In this document: positions 21,091 through 32,130 of the stretch, in pieces
Layout of the letters: every line of letters starts with the position of its first letter
Position numbering within the stretch: position 1 is the first letter of the stretch
From: Macrothele yani
Lineage: Eukaryota > Arthropoda > Arachnida > Araneae > Macrothelidae
Assembly: GCA_039090855.1 (NCBI GenBank)
Contig: CM077010.1
Span: forward strand, 45,650,905 to 45,714,904
DNA: 64,000 nt
Reading direction: 5' to 3'
Position numbers and translations under genes: made by a program
Notes under the pieces: model-generated
What the model was told of the DNA's origin: nothing
The model's database searches: none
Seen by the model: only the letters and a program-made list of their open reading frames with translations

Positions 21091-22743
21091 TCAACATTTG
21101 TATTGCTCACTACTTTATAATGACAAAACACTTTCACTTTACTCAGAGACAGGCAAATAAAGTGCAAATATCTTTCTGTGGAGTTACAGAAAACTTCAAA
21201 TGTGTACGTGTTCAGAAATTTCGAGTTTGATATTTTTTGTCATGTTTCTAAAGAAATAAACTAGCTGTAATACGGTGCCCATAAAATTTTTCACAACTTT
21301 ATAATCGCAAATTATGTTATTGACTAATAGTCCACATTTATCAGACTTAAATTTCAGTGGGCGCTAACATATTCACTGCCGTGGGAGTGATTCCTTCTTG
21401 CTTATTTTCATGAAAGTTTCCCGTCTCTCAAAGGAGGCAGAGTTACTGTAATTGCACCTGTAAAAATCACCGTACGTGCTACACTTTGAAAATTTAATCT
21501 GCTTCCTCTGTAGCAGGACGAAGAAACTCATTATTAAAAATTTAAAATAATTTCTCCTTGCTTCCAATATCGTAGTCGGGCTTCCTTCTACAGCAGCGTA
21601 AAACTAATTTCTACGGCATTAACAGAAGGAGCGGAAGAGGTACTTTCCGATCCTTTTTTTTCGTGACGCTTCGTTGTGCCACCGAAATTGAACTTGGTTA
21701 TCAGAAGATCAATCTTGACTTCAGGCGCAAATGTAAAACTACATCCAGTCTTCTCGCATGAGTAACAAAGTACAGAGAGAAAAAAGTGGTCTGAAGCTGC
21801 GTTTAGGATCCCAAGAACAAGAAATCCTTTCACAAACTCCTTTTTTCCTCATTACGATATCTTCGGAGCAGGAACCTTCAGCTGCTTTGAAAATGTAATG
21901 CTCCTCTTAGGGCTGCAAATCCTTTGTCACGAAAAGGAACTAAAATAAGAAAAGAAATACATACACGCTTCTTTAATACAGTGCGCTGCAAGTTAATTTG
22001 CTCTGAGATGGCGAAAGTAGGATGGGCTTTTAGCATGAAGTCACTGAAGGACATTAAGTGTGGCAGCATAAAAGCATGGAACCTACTTCGAGATAAACAG
22101 ATGAAAGTCAAACAATTTAACGGTGTTAACATTCCCTTTGAGACAGAAAATGGCTATTAAAAACCTTAAATGGATTTTTCAAAGAGTGTCCCGAAATTTT
22201 AGTCGTCCGCTGGGAAGATATTTTCACTTAAATATCTTGCTCAAACCAACATTTCAACACGTGATGTTTCTTAAGCGAACACTCAACATCTGCATCTGAT
22301 TGTGGAAATCAGCATTTCCCTTCGACTATTTTTTGTTTAAGTTCTAGTAGCTTAAATATTTATCTTGATATTTTGTTCACATCTACATTTCTAGTGCCAC
22401 CTCAGGTCACATTGAAGTTAAAACATAATAAACCAAATTATGATCATTGCTTTGACATTAAACGATCACCACGAGTAATTGGAAGGGGTATAAGTACACT
22501 TCTCTCGCAGTTCAGGCAACCGTATCGGGGGAATGGATTGGGCAAGAGGCGTCAAACAAGCACACTATACATGCCATATCCAAGATTCGAACTCCGGCCC
22601 TTCTCCAGTGAAACCCAGATTTTAAAATCAAAAGCAGTGCCATGAAGAGAAATTAATTGTGGCTGTTAAGAATATTCTCTTGTCCAATCCCATAAAAGCA
22701 CAATTACTCCTGTAACTTTTAATAGTATTTACTGTTGTAGTGT
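21091..22743. other. Intergenic, no supported gene
   Basis: About 1.65 kb of AT-rich DNA. Short opposing open frames around 21590-22160 have no recognisable domain. A TTCGAA-containing stretch near 22585 weakly resembles a minus-strand B-box (GAGTTCGAATCTTGG) and may be an old SINE head, too decayed to call. Confidence 0.4.
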
Positions 22744-22982
22744 TGTTGTTTTTTTGTTTTGTATTTTTTGATTGGAGGTTTAACGACCACCGTGAGCACT
22801 CAATGGGCTATAAGCAGTCGCCCGTCCCTAATTTAGGGCGTCTGCTTCCAGGGAAGAGAGAGAGAGAGCCAGTACCGTAAAACAAACACAATTTCCGAGC
22901 TTCACCGGGATTCGAACCCGGACCCCTTCACGAACGTATGGTCATAAGCCAGCGCTTAGACCACTGCGCCACAGGGGCTGCT
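22744..22982 (-). mobile_element. tRNA-derived SINE, family alpha
   Basis: The minus strand reads a tRNA-like head with A-box GGCGCAGTGGTCTAAGC and B-box GGGTTCGAATCCCGG, a body containing CCCTAAATTAGGGACGGG, and a T-rich (A-tail) end. Target duplications ACTGTTGTAGTGT (22731-22743) and ACTGTTCTAGTGT (22983-22995) match at 12 of 13 positions, which fixes both ends. Other copies are at 30659, 47989 and 48109. Confidence 0.92.
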
Positions 22983-23015
22983 ACTGTTCTAGTGTACAAA
23001 ATACCACCCGGCATA

Positions 23016-23973
23016 GCTTGTCCCAAAACAACTGAGAGTTTTTTTATTAAAAACATGAGCCAAGGTCAAACACGGTATTGCACGAGTCTCGAAAGAAAGG
23101 TAGTCTTGTCGTAAAATGTAGCAACCGGCCACACCTGTTTATCACACATGCGTCGTGGTTAGTGCGAAGTTTAATAAGCGTTGTTTCGTGAACCCCTAAC
23201 AAGTGTTTTCGCGCTCAGATTTTTGGAAAAAATGGATATGAAAGAGGAACTAAGATGCGCGATTAAATTTTGCTGTCGATTTAAGTTCAGAGAGACGTTC
23301 CGTCTTATGCAAGAGGCTTATAAAGATGAATGTCTAGGAAAATCAACAATTTACAGATGGCATAAAGAATTCATGGATGGTCGTAAATCGGCAGCTTTCA
23401 TCGCGCATGGTGGAAGACCATTTAACGAGTGTAGCTGACGTAAATATGAATACAATAGGTGTTATTACAAGGGAAGACAGACACCTATCAATTAGAGATA
23501 TCGAAGATATGGTTCACTTTTCAAAATCATCAATTCACAGAATTTTAACCCCGCATTTGAGCATGAAACGAGTTTGTTCAACTTACGTTCCCCATTTTTT
23601 TTCATGCGCGGCCCACTGCAAGGTTGCGCATGGCTAGTCCTGTCGTTTCTTCTTTGGAGAAAATGAATATTAAGTTGATGCCCCTAACTGCGTATTTTGA
23701 AGATTTGTCGCCGTGAGACTTCTGGTTGATTCCCATTTAAAAAAAACATTACGGGAGACGACAGTTTAAGACTGAACAACAACTTATTACATCTCTGCAG
23801 GAGTGCTTCAACGGCATTTCAGAAGAAGAATTCCAGAAGAAAAGTGGGAGTATTCGATATAACACATATATTCGATGCAATTGACAGTATTTCGAAAAAG
23901 ATGACCACCCCTTTGATGATCAAGGTACGCATATCTTTTTATAAAAACATTCGCAGTTGTTTTGGGACAACCC
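23016..23973 (+). mobile_element. Internally deleted mariner
   Basis: Ends share TTGTCCCAAAACAACT (left 23018; right as the reverse complement ending near 23972). The element is only about 960 bp. The N-terminus is present: MDMKEELRCAIKFCCRFKF at 23232, a YKDECLGKSTIYRWHKEF helix-turn-helix and HGGRPF. A frame change leads to DRHLSIRDIEDMVHFSKSS and TPHLSMKRVCSTYVPH. Immediately after this, at about 23600, the catalytic core with the first two Asp is missing and the sequence jumps to a C-terminal part (YFEDLSP near 23700, then a ...KKHYGRRQFKTEQQL equivalent). It cannot encode a functional transposase. Confidence 0.8.
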
Positions 23974-23977
23974 TTGT

Positions 23978-25175
23978 ACACTGAAGACCAACTGAATTAA
24001 AGACAGCTGGCGTTATGCAAATGTGGCGCTGTGTGCGGCCCTGTAAACGGAAATGACATGACGTATGAAGCGATCCGACAATATAAGGAGTCATGTGACG
24101 GGAATCAGTAAGACTCGAACGCAGTATGGGACGATCTAAGCACATTTGATCGTGCGAAAATTGTCGGGGCCCGACCAATGGGTCACTCCATCTCGGGAGT
24201 CGTGCAGGCACTAGAATTTTCACGAACCATTGTGTCCCGAGTGCACCGTGAGTACATCAAATCCGGTAAAACCATCCCTGCAAGGGCCAACTGCCGTGGA
24301 CAACAGCGTGTGGATGAGCGGGGTCATCGTCGGCTAGCTCGTATTGTAACAGCGGATAGACGGGCCACTGTGAAAGAAATCACTCGGCAATTTAACGCTG
24401 GTGACAAAAACGTGTAAGCAGACACACCATCCAGAACCATCTCCTCGCTATGGAGTACAGAAGTCATCGTCCCACGAGAGTACCGCTGCTGACCGCACAT
24501 CACAGGGTGCAAAGATTAGCATAGGCGCGGGAACATCGCCACTGGACTCTAGACATGTGGGAAATGTTGCCTGGACTGATGAGTCGAGATTCACGTTGGT
24601 ACATACGAGTACGGCGCAAACCACATCAAGCGATGGATCCTTCTTGCCAGAAGGGTACTCTTCAAGCTGGTGGTGGGTGGCATTCTCGTCTGGGGACAGT
24701 TTACGTGGACTGAAATGGGACCCCTGGCACGTGTGACATCGTTCCTCACAGGTCAACGTTACTGGGATATCCTGAACGACCATTTGCTCCCATTTGTGCG
24801 TCTTCAACATCCCACTGGGGACCTCATCCTGCAACAAAACAATGCACCGTGCCATCGCTCCCGAATTGTATCCGAATGGTTGGATGAACACTCCACCGAC
24901 GTGACCTCGCTTCCTTGGCCAGCTAGGTAACCTGACCTCAATCCCATCGAGCACATCTGGGATGCCATCAAGAGAGATGTTCGAGGCTCTGCCCCCCCTC
25001 CATCAAATCTTCGTGAGATGAGGGAGCTTGTTGAGGGGTCGTGGATCCGCATGGCTTCCCAACGCTTCCGGTGTCTTGTCGAGTCCATGCCGAGACAAAT
25101 CGCCGCCGTCATCAGGGCGAAAGGTGGTGCTATACGTTACTAGACCGGTATCTCTAATTCAATTGCTCTTCAGTG
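23978..25175 (+). mobile_element. Tc1-like transposon, family F
   Basis: Ends are CACTGAAGACCAACTGAATT at 23978 and the inverted equivalent AATTCAATTGCTCTTCAGTG ending at 25175. The left TA (23976-23977) is intact, while the right flank reads CA. It lies directly against the right end of the mariner, so one probably inserted next to or into the other's terminus. Length 1198 bp. Confidence 0.9.
24126..25143 (+). pseudogene. Tc1-like transposase pseudogene (family F)
   Basis: It starts MGRSKH at 24126 and shifts frame early. The N-terminal frame has GHSISGVVQALEFSRTIVSR (helix-turn-helix) and LARIVTADRRATVKEITRQF. Another frame carries the first Asp in VAWTDESRFTL near 24590, after which the frame changes again to GGILVWGQFTW and TSFLTGQRYWDILNDHLLPF. 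The second catalytic site reads LQQNNAPCHRSRIV, an Asp to Asn change. Past a TAA near 24930, PDLNPIEHIWDAIKRDVRG retains the Glu, and the C-terminus is VESMPRQIAAVIRAKGG-x-IRY, stop at 25141. Asp-Glu spacing counts as 36, not 34. It is inactive. Confidence 0.88.
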
Positions 25176-25334
25176 CATATTAAACGTAGTCTGTCGGATG
25201 AAATCATCATAATTATTTCAAAATAGAATGTTTGCCGAAATCTTCTTCCAAGCCTTAAAGAACGCGAAGATATGTTAAACAACTCAAGAAATGCTGCAAC
25301 AAAATTTAAATTTCGCTAGTTTTGTTATAAAAAT

Positions 25335-26586
25335 CAGCACACCGGAATTAGTCACTCCTAACAGAAATGACAGTAGGAAGTTACCAGTTATGCAGAGGGT
25401 GCCGTGATAGCATTGGTGGGAGATAAATAGGACTGACGTGGTCAACACGATCATTTCTGTCTCGTGCAGTGGTGAAGAGTAACGTGTGTGTTGAATTACG
25501 TTTGCAATATGAATCGTAAAACAGACGTTACTGAATGGAAAAAGGAGCCATCATGTTTGCCCGAGCGCACGGACCCAAAGTGAATGAAGTCGCCCAATTT
25601 GTTGGTGTGCTGAAGCGTACTGTCCGCGGGTCTACAAACTGTGGTGTAGTCCCCAGTCAACTGAAAATCAGCGACGTAACTGTGGCCGGCAAACGATTCT
25701 CACCAACAAGAACCGCCGGCATGTTTCACACTCAGTAACTGCAAATCGGTTTCAAACCAGGCAACAAGTACTCCAAACAGTCAATGAAAGTCCACTCCAA
25801 CCAATTTCCTAAAGAAGGGCATTGCGACGAGAACTGCATACGATGAACATCTGGAGTAGAGTACCATAGAATAGGCCTCCTTTAACAGCAAGTCACAAAA
25901 TCGCACGTTATCAATGGACTCAGAGGCACCAAAACTTTACTGTGGAGGATTGCAAACGAGCAATTTGGTCTGATGAGTCTCGTTTACGTTTGCACTCCAA
26001 TGATGGCAGGCAATGAGTGCAACGCAGGACCAATGAAGCTTTTTATCCTGATTGTGTCGAAGGTGTTGTTCAAGCTGGAAAGTGTTCTGTGATGCTTTTG
26101 GGGATGTTTCTTGTACCACAAAATGGGCCCTCTTGTTACAGTGACGAGGAATTTAAACCAGCATGCGTACCTCCGAAGATGAAGTGTTGCCCTTTGCCCT
26201 ACATCTCCAGGAGCAGCATCACATTGCCACTCCTGTCTTTCAAGATTGCACGGAGCTAAAACTGTGTCTGAGTGGCACGACGAACAATCAGCAACACCGT
26301 CTCACCTGAACTGGCCAGCCAAATTCACAGATTTCAATCCTATTGAAAATCTATGGGATCATTTGGAACAGAAGGTGAAATGCAGGATTAGACACCCACG
26401 TGCTCTGGCAGAACTTCCGAACCAACTAACGCACGAGTGGCTGTAAATCGATGTTCAATATGTCTACAACCTCATGGAGTCTCTACCACACCGGATTCAG
26501 GCTGTTATCAAGGCAAGAGGTGCCATCCCCCGTTATTAAGTACGTTCTTCAAGGGGTAACTCATTTTTTGTCAGGTGTGCTTAAGT
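25335..26586 (+). mobile_element. Degenerate Tc1-like element, family G
   Basis: The transposase can be followed on the plus strand from about 25535 (EVAQFVGVLKRTVRG, with much of the N-terminus lost) through AIWSDESRLRLHSNDG near 25960-26010, which holds the first Asp, then RRTNEAFYPDCVEGVVQAGK near 26020-26080. A damaged second-Asp region near 26240 (FQDC, then GAKTVSEWHDEQ) follows, then FTDFNPIENLWDHLEQKVK with the Glu near 26350, and the tail QAVIKARGAIPRY with stop at 26537. Frameshifts occur at several points. Terminal repeats are weak (CAGCACACCGG against a right-hand AGCACACCTGAC), so the boundaries are approximate. Confidence 0.7.
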
Positions 26587-27038
26587 GATATTGCTTTAAA
26601 ATACACAAACATATCCAAAGTATCCGGACACACTCTGAGTAGTGAATTTGCTGATATACGTCACAGCCCTGCCCAATATATGTATAAAAATGCACATGTG
26701 GCTTGGAAAACATCGTACAGAAGCATGAACAGTGGAATGTGATGTAAGGCAGAGCTCTGAGGGTATCAACGCGGGGCTGTCAGAGGATGTCATCTTAGAA
26801 ACAAGTCAGTTTGGGAAACATCTGCCCATGCTGCAGCTGTTACTATCGACTGCGAATGATGTTGTTATGAATTGGAAACTCCTAAGAGCAACACAAGGGT
26901 CAACTGGCTGGCCACGTAAAATTGCAAAACGTGACCTCCGAGTGCTGAAGAGGGTGGCGCAAAAAAACGCCTCTCTTCGGTTGCAAACCTCACCACTGAG
27001 TTCTAATGTGCCACAGAAAGCAATGCCAGTACCATAAG

Positions 27039-27394
27039 AATTCGTCGAGAGTTGACCGGAATGGGTTTCTATGGCCGGCAGCCACATCAGCAAATTCAAC
27101 GCCAAACTTTGGCTGGAATTGTGTAAAGCTCGGAACCAGTGGACTGTCGAACACAGGAAACCTCTTTCTTGGAATGATTAATCGCGCTTGCCAGTCACAC
27201 AGGCGAGTTTGTGAATTCGTCGAAAGTTGACCGGAATGGGTTTCTATGGCCGGCAGCCACATCAGCAAATTCAACGCCAAACGTTGGCTTGAATGGTGTA
27301 AAGCTCGGAACCAGTGGACTGTGGAACACAGGAAACCTCTTTCCTGGAGTGATTAATTGCGCTTGCCAGTCACACAGGCGAGTCTGTGGAGGAT
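27039..27394 (+). repeat. 178-bp tandem duplication inside Tc1 family H
   Basis: GAATTCGTCGA(G/A)AGTTGACC starts at 27039 and again at 27217, with the following ~175 bp nearly identical. It covers a transposase region encoding NGFLWPAATSANSTPN. Confidence 0.9.
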
Positions 27395-27624
27395 GCAAAG
27401 TGAACTTTACCTATCGGACTCTGTTGTGCCAACTGCGAAGTCTGGTAGAGGAGACATGCTATGTGACTGATTTTCGTGGACTCGGCTAAATGCCTTAGTT
27501 CCAACGCCCAAGAACTTTAACCCTGCGGCCTGTAATAACATTCTCGTAAATTCTGTGTTACCGACATTATGACAACTGTTCGGTGAAGTCGCTTTCCTTG
27601 AGAAACAGCACAGTGTACCCGTCC

Positions 27625-27810
27625 ACAAAGCCAGGTCTGTGCAGGAATGGTTTGATGAGATGGGTGTGGAAGAGCTTGACTAACCGGCATAGTCAGCTTC
27701 TTGACTATGAATATGAGGCCTTTTCCTTTGCCAATAGCACAACGCATCAGCCAATAAAGCGAGGTCCGTGCAGGAATAGTTTGATGAGATGGGTGTCGAA
27801 GAACTTTTCT
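27625..27810 (+). repeat. ~130-bp duplication inside Tc1 family H
   Basis: GTGCAGGAAT(G/A)GTTTGATGAGATG occurs at about 27639 and 27769. Both copies encode KARSVQE-x-FDEMGVEEL, the stretch just after the second catalytic Asp; the intervening sequence is diverged. A small second-generation rearrangement in the same gene. Confidence 0.75.
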
Positions 27811-27921
27811 GGCCTGCACAGAATCCCCATCTTAACCCCATGGAACACCTTTAGAATGAATTTGAACCCTAAGTGCGATCCAGGCTGAAATACCCGACAT
27901 CGGTGACTGAAATTATTTGTA

Positions 27922-28700
27922 CCCCTACTAGCGATCCGGCCCGGCTTCGCACGGTAGCAATTTAGAATTTACGGCGAATCTAAAGACAGACGATTATTAC
28001 CTTCAACAGGCGGCCGTCTTTCTCTTTGTAAAGCCAGTCTTCGTCTGTCATTTGCTAATCGAGATTCTGTTTCTTGGAAAGTTTCGTTATGACGGGACAA
28101 ACAAATTCTTTTAGCGTCCGATGTACTACGACCTATATTCGATTTTCGCATCGACATAATGTTAATACAATATTTAAATTTTAATTAAAGAGCTACTCAA
28201 AGAGATACATACATGCGGATGAAAACAACTACGCATTTAGTCTGTGCGAGCGCCCATAAATCAATTATCTTTCAGCGTCCGATATTACTACGAATTTAGT
28301 CTGCGCAAGCACAGATAAACTAATTCTTCCAGCGTCCGACGTAACTACGCATTTTGTTTGTGGCCTTACATGCTGTCAGACCGGCCGCCGCGCATGCGCC
28401 TCGCGTCGTTTTCCCAATGAGCAAAAAAGTTTCGCAAACCGGTTGCCGCGCATCGTTGTTTAAGAATTGGAAGCCACAAAAGAATGCAAACGGCGGTTTT
28501 TTCTTTGACTTGTCACTAAAATCGTTACTTCTCAGCTCCTTTTTGTCATAGATTAATGTTTCATACACTTAAACCTTCCTCGACAAATGCTCTACGGAAT
28601 GGTGAAAACCGCATCAAAATCCGTTCAGCGATTCTTGAGATAAGCCCGAACAAACAGACAGACGCCTACCGCGGACTTTATTTTATACTATGTATAAATA
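27922..28700. mobile_element. Unclassified repeat inserted in Tc1 family H
   Basis: Transposase codons stop at about 27920 and resume at about 28705, so this ~780 bp is an insertion. It opens with CGATCCGGCCCGGCTTCGCA and ends with a TTCAGCGATTCTTGAGATAA / GAACAAACAGACAGACGCC segment, a style of ending common in arthropod dispersed repeats (family knowledge). Inside are about three ~75-bp direct repeats marked by CAGCGTCCGA(T/C)(A/G)T (about 28111, 28273 and 28332). No coding sequence. Confidence 0.55.
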
Positions 28701-28891
28701 GAAGATACATGGGAGAATGGAAGGTAATTTCCGCAGCAATATACCAAAATCTAGTGGAAAGCCTTCCCAGAAGAGCGGGCGGGGGGGGGCTGTAATGGAA
28801 ACGAAGGATGAACAAACTCAATATTATTTCCTCTCCGGTTATATGGAATTTGTGAATAGGCAAGTATCCGGACACTTTTGATCAGATACTG

Positions 28892-29840
28892 CATAAGTGA
28901 ATAGCCTACGCGTGAAAGAAATATTCCCTTTTAGTTCCAATATTGTTTTTAAAACCTGTCTTAAGAAAGTGACCGTCTGCCATGACTTTTCACTGCTTCG
29001 ATTTTACTTTTCTTAAACCTGCATGATTGCTAAGTATAGAAACACGAGAAAGGATGCAACTTTTCAAAAAGAAAGTAAATATGTCTTGCGTCTAGGTAAC
29101 AAACGCCACAGAATATCTCTCCCTGAGAACAGTTCTCCCATGAAGATGATTGAGTGCATTTGGCATACGATACATTTATTTTATGGAGATTCACGTAATA
29201 CTACTGTAGCAGCGTTCAGTGTTGTTTCTGTCAGAAAATCCATTGGCAGTAGGGCTGAAACAATGCTTCTTGACAGAATTCAAAAGATGCGCTCACTAAA
29301 ATTGACTTCGTGTATTTGGTAAAATTGTTTTGCTTGATTATTTTTTTTGTTTCAGTTTTGCGAATAAATATAAAACTTATTTTTAAAAAACTGTTTGTTT
29401 TTTTCATATACTAAATTGCGCTTGAGAGTTAAGTTAAAGGCAGCACATTTGATCGACTAGTAACCTGTGGCTGCTGAATTATTGAAGCGCACGAGCATGT
29501 TCTCTACCCACCATTTCTCAAGAAATTTTATTAATTTAACGAAAACATTTTAAGATTCAAAAACCAGTTTTGTGAGTGTGAAAATTACATGGGAAACATA
29601 TCTATTAATGTACATTTTTCCACCAACTAAGGAAAAAACAGAAAGGTCGCGATTATTTCTGAAAGAAGACTTGGGAATGCACGAAACGTTGGTATATGAC
29701 GTGAAATGTAACAAATAGTCACGGTGTCTTATGCAAATGAGTGGAGATGACATCGATTTATGCAAATCAGCAGCATCATAAACGGGGCTTTTGCGGAAGT
29801 CGCAGCGATTTAATATTGTAAGGGAAATATTTTGAGATAG
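28892..29840. other. Intergenic, no supported gene
   Basis: AT-rich. A 99-codon open frame at 29023-29322 has no recognised domain and no second copy. Nothing else was identified; the 5' terminus of the following Tc1 must lie in or near the right part of this interval. Confidence 0.4.
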
Positions 29841-29841
29841 C

Positions 29842-31215
29842 AGATTTGTTGTAATGGCTGCGAAACATCATTTAAGAAAGGAACTAAGGTGGGGACCGAA
29901 AGGAAGTCTAGAGGCAGGTCAAAGTCAGGTGGAAGTTGCAAGATGGATGCATGTGAGTCATTTTGTGGTCCTCATGGAACAGATTTGTTGTAATGGCTGC
30001 GAGGCATCATTTAATAGATGAACTGAGGTGGGGAGCGATCGGGAGACAAGAGGCAGGCCAAAGTCAGGTGGAAGTTGCAAGATAGCTGCATGTGAGTCCT
30101 TCTGTGGTCCTCATGGAACGGATTTGTTATAATGGCTGCGAGATATCATTTAACAGATGAACTGAGGTGGGGAGCGAACGGAAGACTGGAAGCAGGCCAA
30201 AGTCAGGTGGAATTTGCAAGATTGTTGCATGTGAGTCGTTCTTTGGTCCACAGACTGTGGAGCAGGTTGTTGTAAGGCTGCGAGGCATCATTTAATAGAC
30301 GAACTGAGGTGGAGAGACATCGGAAGAGGAGAGGCAGGACAAAAGCAGGTGGAAGTTGAACGATGTCATCATGCGAGTCCGTTTGTGGTCCACAGACTGT
30401 GGAACAGATTTGTTGCAATGGCTGCGAGGCATCATTTAATAGACGAACTGAGGTGGAGAGAGATCGGAAGAGGAGAGGCAGGACAAAAGCAGGTGGAAGT
30501 TGAACGATGTCATCATGCGAGTCCGTTTGTGGTCCACAGACTGTGGAACAGATTTGTTGCAATGGCTGCGAGGCATCATTTAACAGACAAACTGAGGTGG
30601 AGAGAGATCGGAAGAGGAGAGGCAGGACAAAAGCAGGTGGAAGTTGAACGACGTCATCTGCCGCCCCGGTGGCGCAGTGGTCTAAGGCGCTGACCTCTGA
30701 TCATTCGTCCGTAAGAGGTCCGGGTTCGAATCCCGGTCAGGCATGGATGTTGTGTTTGTCTTACGGCACTGGCTCTCTCCCTTCCCTGGAACCAGTGACC
30801 CTAAATTAGGGACGGGCGACTGCTTATAGCGCATTGAGTTGCTCACGGTGGTCGTTGAACCTCCAACCAAAAAAAAAAAAAAAAACGATGTCATCATGCG
30901 AGTCCCTTTGTGGTCCACAGACTGTGGAACAGATTTGTTGCAATGGCTGTGATGCATCATTTAACAGATGAACTGAGGTAGAGAGCGATCGGAAGATTAG
31001 AGGCAGGCCAAAGTCAAATGAAATTTGTAAAATGGCTGCATGCGAGTCCTTCTGAGGTCCATAGACTGTGCAATAGATTTTTTGTAATGGCTGTTTATTT
31101 AACAGATGAACTGAGGCAGAAGGCTTTCGGAAGAATAAGTCAAATGGAGGTTACAAGATGGATGCCTTTGAGTCATTTTGCGGTCGGCAGACTGTGGAAC
31201 ATTTTTAAAATTCGC
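29842..31215 (+). repeat. Eight tandem copies of a Tc1 transposase DNA-binding segment
   Basis: Units begin AGATTTGTTGTAATGGCTGC or a variant at about 29842, 29981, 30120, 30263, 30406, 30550, 30931 (after a SINE) and 31075. The first three are 139-140 bp and the later ones about 143-145 bp, because a CAGACTGTGG block was gained. Each encodes RHHLTDELRWR-x-IGR-x-EAGQ-x-QVE, the first helix-turn-helix of a Tc1 transposase. The 144-bp units keep frame: 30349-30693 is open through two and a half copies, with 48-residue periodicity. I know no Tc1 protein with repeated N-terminal domains, so this is a post-insertion amplification rather than a functional design, as far as can be judged. Confidence 0.92.
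30659..30883 (+). mobile_element. tRNA-derived SINE, family alpha, inside the Tc1 array
   Basis: The head GCCGCCCCGGTGGCGCAGTG holds the A-box and GGGTTCGAATCCCGG is the B-box. The body contains CCCTAAATTAGGGACGGG and ends in a run of about 17 A. Target duplications AACGACGTCATC (30647-30658) and AACGATGTCATC (30884-30895) differ at one base. It is intact in structure, making it one of the younger insertions here, and it post-dates the amplification of the array it interrupts. Confidence 0.95.
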
Positions 31216-32130
31216 CATAATCTTCCCGAAGCTACAGCGAAAAAAAGCTTGGACCTAAAGCACTGGTGGATGACTGATATCTCCGATTAAGTGAACAGAG
31301 GAACAAAACGGTTACTCCTACACAACTGCGATCTCCCTTGCTGCGGTTACATCATCGATTGCGCGTAGAATGCTTCAGGAAAGAGGACATTGTGCTAGGC
31401 GACCAGAATTTTTCTTTTCCTTTTCATTCGTCACAGGGAAGAAATTTAAATTCCGCAAGTTTCACGTCAACTTCACTGAAAAACAATGGAAGCCACTGCT
31501 CTTCAGAGATGAGTCTAGGTTTGCTTTAAAGAGTGATTCCAGGTGTGCTCAGATCTGGAGAGAACAAGGTACAAGCTATCGTCTTTCTAGACCCGTGAAA
31601 GAGACACTGCGGTTTGGAGTGTCCTCTCGTTAGGTGGACGCACTGACCTCTGTGTGATTCGAAGAGGAACAACGTTTAAATTTGATCCAAGAGGTGCCTA
31701 CTGTTTCACGGACTGCAGTGCTACTATCCGTCCCGAACAATGTGTTCAGCAGTTGTTCAGGCAGCATGACAGCGTCTTCCAAAATCTTTCTTAACCACCA
31801 CAAAGCTCCGAGCCGAACCCCATTGAGAATGCATGGGGCATGTTAGAAAAACAGATCCGGGAGCAATACCTCCTGCCGTCAAATCTGAGCTAGTTAAAGG
31901 ACTGTTTCGTGAACGCTTGTTAGAGGTAGATACACCTTGTGAATCTAAGCAACACCGCATACGACCCCGCTTACCATTCAAAACATATTCTGGATTCATG
32001 TGTACACTAAATTTAAGAAACAAAAAGAAGGAATTCATGCGACACCGCATATATAATTGTAATTCGGGTCGAAATAAGTCCAACACTTAAATAAAATTTT
32101 CTAATTCAGTGGTCGGTATGTTTATTAGGG

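Larger units (their letters stand above)
26611..28891 (+). mobile_element. Tc1-like element, family H, with internal duplications and an insertion
   Basis: The left end carries AAGTATCCGGACACACTC (from 26618) and the right end reads, inverted, CAGTATCTGATCAAAAGTGT. The shared TATCCGGACAC-type core suggests one element 2.28 kb long. The transposase is traceable by REFVES..RNGFLWPAATSANSTP (helix-turn-helix linker, twice), HKARSVQEWFDEMGVEEL (second-Asp side, twice), PAQNPHLNPMEHL (Glu region) and MGEWKVISAAIYQNLVESLP near 28710-28780. The excess length is explained by a 178-bp tandem duplication, a 130-bp duplication and a ~780-bp insertion. The coding region is dead. Confidence 0.75.
29842..32130 (+). 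mobile_element. Tc1-like element, family B, copy 3, with amplified N-terminus
   Basis: It begins with eight tandem copies of the N-terminal helix-turn-helix region (29842-31215). After these a decayed body follows: a second helix-turn-helix remnant near 31330-31370, FRDESRF with the first Asp near 31510, GGRTDLCVIRRGTTFKF near 31640-31680 in a shifted frame, AYCFTDCSATI in the second-Asp region near 31700 and SSEPNPIENAWGMLEKQIRE with the Glu near 31810-31850. The right end (TTTTCTAATTCAGTGGTCGGTATG near 32100) resembles the other family-B copies. A SINE is inserted at 30659. The left terminal repeat was not found. Confidence 0.75.

Noticed and set aside
22560..22645. Old SINE head on the minus strand around GAGTTCGAATCTTGG
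   Set aside because: Only a B-box-like stretch is visible, with no A-box at proper distance and no body.
23016..25175. Mariner and adjacent Tc1 as one composite transposon
   Set aside because: The ends are unrelated and each element has its own terminal repeats; simple adjacency or insertion next to the mariner end explains it.
29023..29322. 99-codon open frame
   Set aside because: No known motif or homologous copy; lies in AT-rich intergenic DNA.
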